From Ignavibacteria bacterium (lineage in GTDB: Bacteria; Bacteroidota; Ignavibacteria; Tepidaquicellales; Tepidaquicellaceae), in the NCBI GenBank assembly GCA_036262055.1, contig DATAJP010000003.1:1101001-1165000 (forward strand): 64,000 nucleotides of DNA, read 5' to 3'. The notes beneath the pieces were generated by a model. It was given only the letters and a program-made list of their open reading frames with translations. It had not been told where the DNA came from and searched no databases. The translations under genes were made by a program, and so were the position numbers. Shown in pieces: positions 60,759-64,000 of the stretch; the stretch's first letter is position 1, and each line of letters starts with the position of its first letter.

Positions 60759-63605
60759 TTATTTTTGAATTTCGAGTGTGAAATCAAGTTCCGGTGCTGA
60801 ACCATTTTCTTTGGTTCCGGGTATTGTAAAAGTAATTTTTTCAGGATATGACACAGCATTAAGATTTTTTAGAAGACTTGGTTTTACATAAGCCACATAA
60901 TTTCCCGGCATAAATTGAAGCGCATAAATACCCCCGTCAAAAAAGCTGGAAAGAGTTGTTAGTTCATTAGTTTCCAAATTTTTCACTATAACCTCAATTC
61001 CTCCGAATCTTAATTCCTGCTCCCCGTTTTTTACTGTAATCGAACCATATACCTCTTGCGACATATTAAAAGGTATGTCTATCGGTTTGTAAATATTGGC
61101 GGATGGAATAAATGAGAATCTTCTGTATTTCGGTATAAGAAGCGGGTTTGTAAGAAAAGATTCATTTACTTCAACAACACACTCTTGATTTGGCACTAAT
61201 TCGGTTACGCGCAAAATATCCTCATCGGAATTATCCAATGCCGCTGATTGTTTAAAATTAAGCTTACCATTCTTTAATATCTCTTCTCCAGTATCATATT
61301 TTCCATTATTATTCTCATCATAAAACATTCTGAAAGATACTGCGCTTGTGCCAACTTGATTTCTGTTATATAACAAGACCTTTTTATAATTAAGGTCCAT
61401 GCCCACACTTCCCTGAACTGAAGTGGACATTGAGTTCTGACCGACAGTTACAAAGTTTCTTACAAAAGGAAGGTCAAAAACAAACTGTGCACTTATATCA
61501 TTGCTGCCGGGTTTAAAGTTTGTCTGATACTTAAGCTGAACTTTGAAGTTATTTGTAATATTTGTAGTAAGCGTAGTCTGAAAATTTTCAAATTCCTTAT
61601 TTGACACGTTATAATTAACATTCAAATTAAGCATATTTCTTTTTAAAAATCCGAAGCTTGGAAGCATGTAATCCGTTCCAAGAAATATTTTATTTGCTAT
61701 AATGCTTGATTTCTCACTTTCAAGGTTCTCTCCAATTGAAGAAATGTTAGTTCTGGTATGGCTGAATCTCAACGATGTGCGGAAATCTGCGAAATTAAAA
61801 CTTTGTTCTAAATCTGCTTTTAAAACAGCAGTGTTATTATAATAATTGGTATTCTTAACCTGAAATTGTGTTACAAAATTATCTCCGGCAAATTCAAAAG
61901 GCACTATTCCTCTAAAGTGAGATTCTGCTGAAATTCCGGCTTTATTGTATATTTTATTATCTTCAAACTTTGTATATCCCGCCTCAAAATATAAATTAGA
62001 TAGAAAAGAAGCATTTAAGACTGCGCGATTATAAATCTTTGGAGCAACAGTAACATTAAATATGTATTGTGAAAATAATCTTGCTGAAACTGAATTAAAA
62101 AAAGTGAGTTTTTCATCAGCGCTTGTAATTTTTTCAAAACCTGCGCTGTTGGTAAGCCAATTAGTTATACCGACTGAAACATCGCCGGAAAGAAGCTTTT
62201 CTTTCGTATCATATAATTCACCATAAGAAACATTGTAGTCAATCGATCCCTGAGGTAAAAATCCTGTCGGTATCTGTATCTTTTTTTCATTTTCTATTAT
62301 TTCTCCCGTCGGACTGAATATCTTCAGGTAAATATAATTTGAACCGAAGTTCAGAGGAATTTCAAAAAATACGTTTCCAAGAGCATCAGCTTTTTGATAA
62401 TCATACAACTGATTGTTAATATATAATTCAACATCAGAATTAGGAATGGTTCTTTCGGTGAATGTATATTTATCAAAGGACACGCGTGCTTCAACAGGCG
62501 TATTGGTTATCTGAATTCCATTTACTATCCCATTATATCTGCCTGTATAGTTCAACTGACCTACAAAAATTTGATTTAAAAACGAATTTTTATTAAAAGC
62601 ATACTTCCATAAAAAATTACCTGTCGTGTTTTTAAACTTATTTTCTTCAAAACTTCCGCTAATTGAAGTCTTAAGGTCTCCGCCAAGAAGCTCGGTTCCA
62701 AGATCGAGATTATAGTTATATGCCGGATCTGAATTTTTCATAAAATTAGATGAAATGGAATAATCCAGAAATCCTGCATTTAAATAGTTTCTTTCCTTTT
62801 TATATACTAAAGGCACCGTAATATGCTCTTCATTTTTTTTAAGCTCAGTTCTTCCAACTTCTCTCTCATGATAAATCATGGCAGGCAATTTATCCGGACT
62901 TTTTACTTCAACTACAAGCTTATTAAAATTAACCTCAATTGTTACATTGAATAAATTTTCAAAAATAGCAGGGTGGATATAATATATATCGTTCAGTAAC
63001 ATAAAATCAGTCTCACTGAACTGAATATATTTTTCACCAATTTTTACGCTTTTGTGCTCGAAGTCTATAGTATAATTCTGATTGCTCGATATAAAAAGTC
63101 CTTGTATCAGCTTCTTTGAATTTTTAACCTCATAATTGATTTTCAATCCTTTTAAAAATTCAACTACAGGTAAATAAATCTTATCTTCCGAAAGAACTGC
63201 AGAAAGAGGATATGCAAAAAGCTTTTCATAACTTAGGTTTAAAAAAACTTCTTCAGATAGTCCGCTTTTTACAAAGTAGTTGCTTCCTGAAGGAACATCT
63301 TTTGGGGTTTTCTCAAAGGGGTTATAAAACGCAGTAGGGTCGTTAGAGGTGTTGTTTGGGTTATTGTTTGGGTTATTAGTTGGGTTATTAGTTGGGTTAT
63401 TATTTAAATTCTCGGGATTACCGGCAGAAATTGATGGGTTATTATTGTTTGAACCAGGGTTACTTGAATAAGGGAAATCTGAATTGGGATCGTTTGCAAA
63501 AACGTAATTCAGTGGTAAGTTGTTTGAATACAAAGCAGAAATGCCTGTAAACAAAACTAAAAAACTAAATAAAACTGTAAAAAAGAAAAAATTTTTTACT
63601 CCCAA
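60759..63605 (-). CDS. Large usher-like outer-membrane protein
   Basis: The 948-residue product has a signal peptide. It then has an Asn/Pro-rich low-complexity stretch (about residues 50-92, 4-residue repeats such as NNPT), and a domain at about 125-250 resembling a copper-amine-oxidase N-terminal or stalk domain. A long beta-rich region follows. The segment NSDVELYINNQLYDYQKADALG and FSPTGEIIENEKKIQIPTGFLPQGSIDYNV resembles the plug and barrel of fimbrial ushers. Near the end is YDENNNGKYDTGEE, a calcium-binding SdrD-B-like motif. No chaperone or pilin gene lies in the window. The start is TTG with a GGGGG-rich site nearby. The usher relation is judged by eye. Confidence 0.75.
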   Translation of the reverse strand: MGVKNFFFFTVLFSFLVLFTGISALYSNNLPLNYVFANDPNSDFPYSSNPGSNNNNPSISAGNPENLNNNPTNNPTNNPNNNPNNTSNDPTAFYNPFEKTPKDVPSGSNYFVKSGLSEEVFLNLSYEKLFAYPLSAVLSEDKIYLPVVEFLKGLKINYEVKNSKKLIQGLFISSNQNYTIDFEHKSVKIGEKYIQFSETDFMLLNDIYYIHPAIFENLFNVTIEVNFNKLVVEVKSPDKLPAMIYHEREVGRTELKKNEEHITVPLVYKKERNYLNAGFLDYSISSNFMKNSDPAYNYNLDLGTELLGGDLKTSISGSFEENKFKNTTGNFLWKYAFNKNSFLNQIFVGQLNYTGRYNGIVNGIQITNTPVEARVSFDKYTFTERTIPNSDVELYINNQLYDYQKADALGNVFFEIPLNFGSNYIYLKIFSPTGEIIENEKKIQIPTGFLPQGSIDYNVSYGELYDTKEKLLSGDVSVGITNWLTNSAGFEKITSADEKLTFFNSVSARLFSQYIFNVTVAPKIYNRAVLNASFLSNLYFEAGYTKFEDNKIYNKAGISAESHFRGIVPFEFAGDNFVTQFQVKNTNYYNNTAVLKADLEQSFNFADFRTSLRFSHTRTNISSIGENLESEKSSIIANKIFLGTDYMLPSFGFLKRNMLNLNVNYNVSNKEFENFQTTLTTNITNNFKVQLKYQTNFKPGSNDISAQFVFDLPFVRNFVTVGQNSMSTSVQGSVGMDLNYKKVLLYNRNQVGTSAVSFRMFYDENNNGKYDTGEEILKNGKLNFKQSAALDNSDEDILRVTELVPNQECVVEVNESFLTNPLLIPKYRRFSFIPSANIYKPIDIPFNMSQEVYGSITVKNGEQELRFGGIEVIVKNLETNELTTLSSFFDGGIYALQFMPGNYVAYVKPSLLKNLNAVSYPEKITFTIPGTKENGSAPELDFTLEIQK
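63358..63402. repeat. 12-nt tandem repeat in the usher-like gene
   Basis: GGGTTATTAGTT is repeated about 3.75 times, the first unit being a variant (GGGTTATTGTTT). Twelve nt equal four codons, so changes in copy number would not shift the reading frame; they encode the NNPT-type residues near the N-terminus. Confidence 0.85.
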
Positions 63606-64000
63606 AAATCCCCCTAATAATGTTATAATTATCGTTGTGTAATCAATTAAACTAACTTACAAATGCTATCAAAAAGGGATTTTAAGAATTGTTGTTTTCG
63701 GTGTGTTGTTAGAGCAAGTAACCGTGATAACCCCCTTTTTGTAATAACCCCCGATCATAATACAAATAATTATTTATATTATAATCGTATTCAAATTATC
63801 TTTATTGTCAAAGGTTTGCAATATAATTTTCAGCTTTTTAAAATGGCTTTTGAAGTCATTCGACTTATTTTGTGAATATAAGAATGTCTTAAAAATACAC
63901 AGAATTAGACGATTTGAAAATTATTTAATATTACTACTAACTTTTTAGGTTTTTTAGCTTCCGAAGTGTTGAAATTTTGGATAAAATTGAGGTTTGTTTT
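63606..64000. other. Intergenic right end, no supported feature
   Basis: This 395-nt stretch has no convincing gene. A 70-residue open frame at 63663-63875 lacks a ribosome-binding site and has random-looking composition. ATAACCCCC occurs twice (about 63734-63760). It is probably the promoter region of the usher-like gene. Confidence 0.5.

Noticed and set aside
63663-63875. 70-codon open frame at the right end
   Set aside because: No ribosome-binding site, random composition, no recognised family.
1-64000. CRISPR array or transposase genes
   Set aside because: No regularly spaced direct repeats with unique spacers and no transposase, integrase or Cas-like protein were seen; the repeats found are isolated palindromes.

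Overview
The window is about 64 kb of AT-rich chromosome (my impression is 35-38 % GC, not counted) from a Gram-negative bacterium of the Bacteroidota/Chlorobi side of the tree. It looks most like an Ignavibacteria-type organism. The signs are three secreted proteins ending in the NYPNPFNPST...SGVYFYRL type IX secretion (T9SS) sorting domain, a GWxTD protein, DUF2851 and DUF3943 proteins, Bacteroidota-style promoters (TTTG-N19-TAnnTTTG) and frequent TTG starts. LPS synthesis (waaA, glycosyltransferase family 9, wecB) and BamA/usher-type outer-membrane proteins confirm a diderm envelope. No rRNA, tRNA, CRISPR array or transposase gene was found.

Layout. 1-3.0 kb: the edge of a large paralogous gene, a small secreted protein and a T9SS cargo protein. 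3.2-9.1 kb: the pyruvate dehydrogenase complex aceE-aceF-lpdA. 9.1-16.2 kb: a beta-propeller-like protein, yjbQ, trxA and dnaE (both minus strand), then rimO. 16.2-23.8 kb: envelope proteins (GWxTD protein, DUF58, TPR lipoprotein, DUF2851, a BamA/TamA-like barrel with an overlapping lipoprotein gene). 23.9-32.6 kb: a long plus-strand run of wecB, nth, three GT9 glycosyltransferases around a POT peptide transporter, a DegT aminotransferase and prs, probably surface-glycan synthesis carried with housekeeping genes. 32.6-38.2 kb: an orphan HEPN-like protein, a GT-C-like membrane protein, a second E2 acyltransferase and a subtilase. 38.2-43.8 kb: minus-strand translation cluster rplM-rpsI-rpsB-tsf-pyrH-frr-waaA. 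43.9-49.1 kb: an orphan J-domain protein, a region of repeat mosaics, and two paralogous lipoproteins with a SprA-like motif. 49.2-55.6 kb: cytochrome bd oxidase cydAB and two large T9SS cargo proteins. 55.8-63.6 kb: a second copy of the left-edge paralogue, a DUF3943/barrel pair, a metallo-hydrolase lipoprotein and a large usher-like outer-membrane protein.

The most striking non-genic theme is a set of dispersed short palindromic repeats (about 25-50 nt, several families, often present as inverted copies many kb apart). One copy sits in frame inside dnaE, one supplies the Shine-Dalgarno sequence of yjbQ, one abuts the start of the subtilase gene, and one flanked by a 7-nt direct repeat lies between rpsI and rpsB.

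Candidate unusual biology: the paired SprA-like lipoproteins, the usher-like protein without chaperone or pilin, the orphan J-domain and HEPN-like proteins, and several leader hairpins. I do not see a clear multi-gene defence or biosynthetic system that could be called new with confidence.
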